Shown here one piece after another: positions 63,750 through 64,000 of a stretch of DNA of 64,000 nt (within the stretch, counting starts at the first letter, position 1; every line of letters begins with the position of its first letter). The notes under the pieces are model-generated. The model was not told the origin of the DNA. It did no database searches and saw only the letters and a list, made by a program, of their open reading frames with translations. The stretch covers positions 124,001-188,000 of the forward strand of contig SVFI01000001.1 in the NCBI GenBank assembly GCA_015056905.1, in the 5' to 3' direction. Position numbers and translations under genes: made by a program. The DNA comes from Lachnospiraceae bacterium (lineage in GTDB: Bacteria > Bacillota > Clostridia > Lachnospirales > Lachnospiraceae).

Positions 63750-64000
63750 TTAGGATAACACAAACACTTTTCTGTACGCAATCATAAACAAAGCAATCAC
63801 GGCTGCCGCATTTCCTGCAAGGACCGACACACACTCGCTCGAAACAGTTATTTGCGCCAGATTCTGCATAAGCAGGTGCAGCTGCTGTGAATATACAACC
63901 TTAGCTACTTTAGCTATTGTGTCATTAAACATGGACAACATCGGAAGGAAAGAAAACACCATCATAACCGGTACGGTAAGTGAAGTTGCACCCATCTGGT
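63750..64000 (-). CDS. C-terminal end of an ABC-2-type permease (runs off the right edge)
   Basis: The last 82 codons of a membrane protein, open to the end of the window. It shows two hydrophobic segments joined by a short loop (VPVMMVFSFLPML, and a C-terminal VLAGNAAAVIALFMIAY) with SQQLHL between. The pattern fits the C terminus of a clostridial ABC-2 permease, but the fragment is too short to be certain. Confidence 0.5.
   Translation of the reverse strand, partial: QMGATSLTVPVMMVFSFLPMLSMFNDTIAKVAKVVYSQQLHLLMQNLAQITVSSECVSVLAGNAAAVIALFMIAYRKVFVLS

Overview
This window is chromosomal DNA from an anaerobic, spore-forming-lineage Firmicute, most likely a Lachnospiraceae gut bacterium. The evidence is moderate-to-low GC, strong AGGAGG-type ribosome-binding sites, and near-complete coding on one strand. 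Typical clostridial genes are present: a 2-oxoacid:ferredoxin oxidoreductase with rubredoxin and flavodiiron protein, a sensory [FeFe]-hydrogenase, spoIIM, ylmC/ymxH, a Spo0A-type effector, remA, rny and DUF5688. Species cannot be named. All protein genes but one (a YczE-family membrane protein at 61973-62611) lie on the minus strand, so the window reads from high to low coordinates.

Layout, low to high. 1-2311: start of a mannonate dehydratase gene and a GH2 glycosidase (sugar or glucuronide use). 2312-2858: a gene-free stretch holding a strikingly regular array of ten alternating CCGAC/GTCGG pentamers. 2859-7665: rubredoxin, split 2-oxoacid:ferredoxin oxidoreductase and flavodiiron protein, a probable O2/NO-reducing electron chain. 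7799-14513: a complete ribose operon (rbsR-D-A-C-B-K) with promoter and operator, in which the binding protein is an internal tandem duplication. 14702-20764: glutamate dehydrogenase, a Gfo/Idh/MocA oxidoreductase, a hybrid histidine kinase and an SH3 protein. 20824-32648: tRNA-Arg(CCG) and a transporter block (ZIP, TrkH/TrkA, MATE, AI-2E family, CopA, NSS, MscL). 32678-34600: a [FeFe]-hydrogenase-like/methyl-accepting fusion whose frame is crossed by a TGA exactly at a ferredoxin cysteine.

34699-45904: housekeeping genes including rRNA methyltransferase, radical SAM protein, efp, aroQ-aroK-aroE, yqeG, nrdR, ylmC, xerD, spoIIM, NUDIX and an aminotransferase. 46100-50117: small phage-like and membrane proteins, rny, recX and LexA-controlled recA. 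50359-55883: the conserved yicC-remA-gmk-rpoZ-rimO-pgsA-pncC run. 55952-64000: rqcH, glgA, a receiver-less Spo0A-like protein, recQ, the YczE protein, a lipoprotein and the end of an ABC permease.

The observations most worth a second look are the pentamer array (2533-2776), the in-frame UGA in the sensory hydrogenase (34439-34441), the fused double ribose-binding protein, the possible internal CopZ start within copA, and the receiver-less Spo0A. All assignments come from reading motifs by eye; no database search was run.
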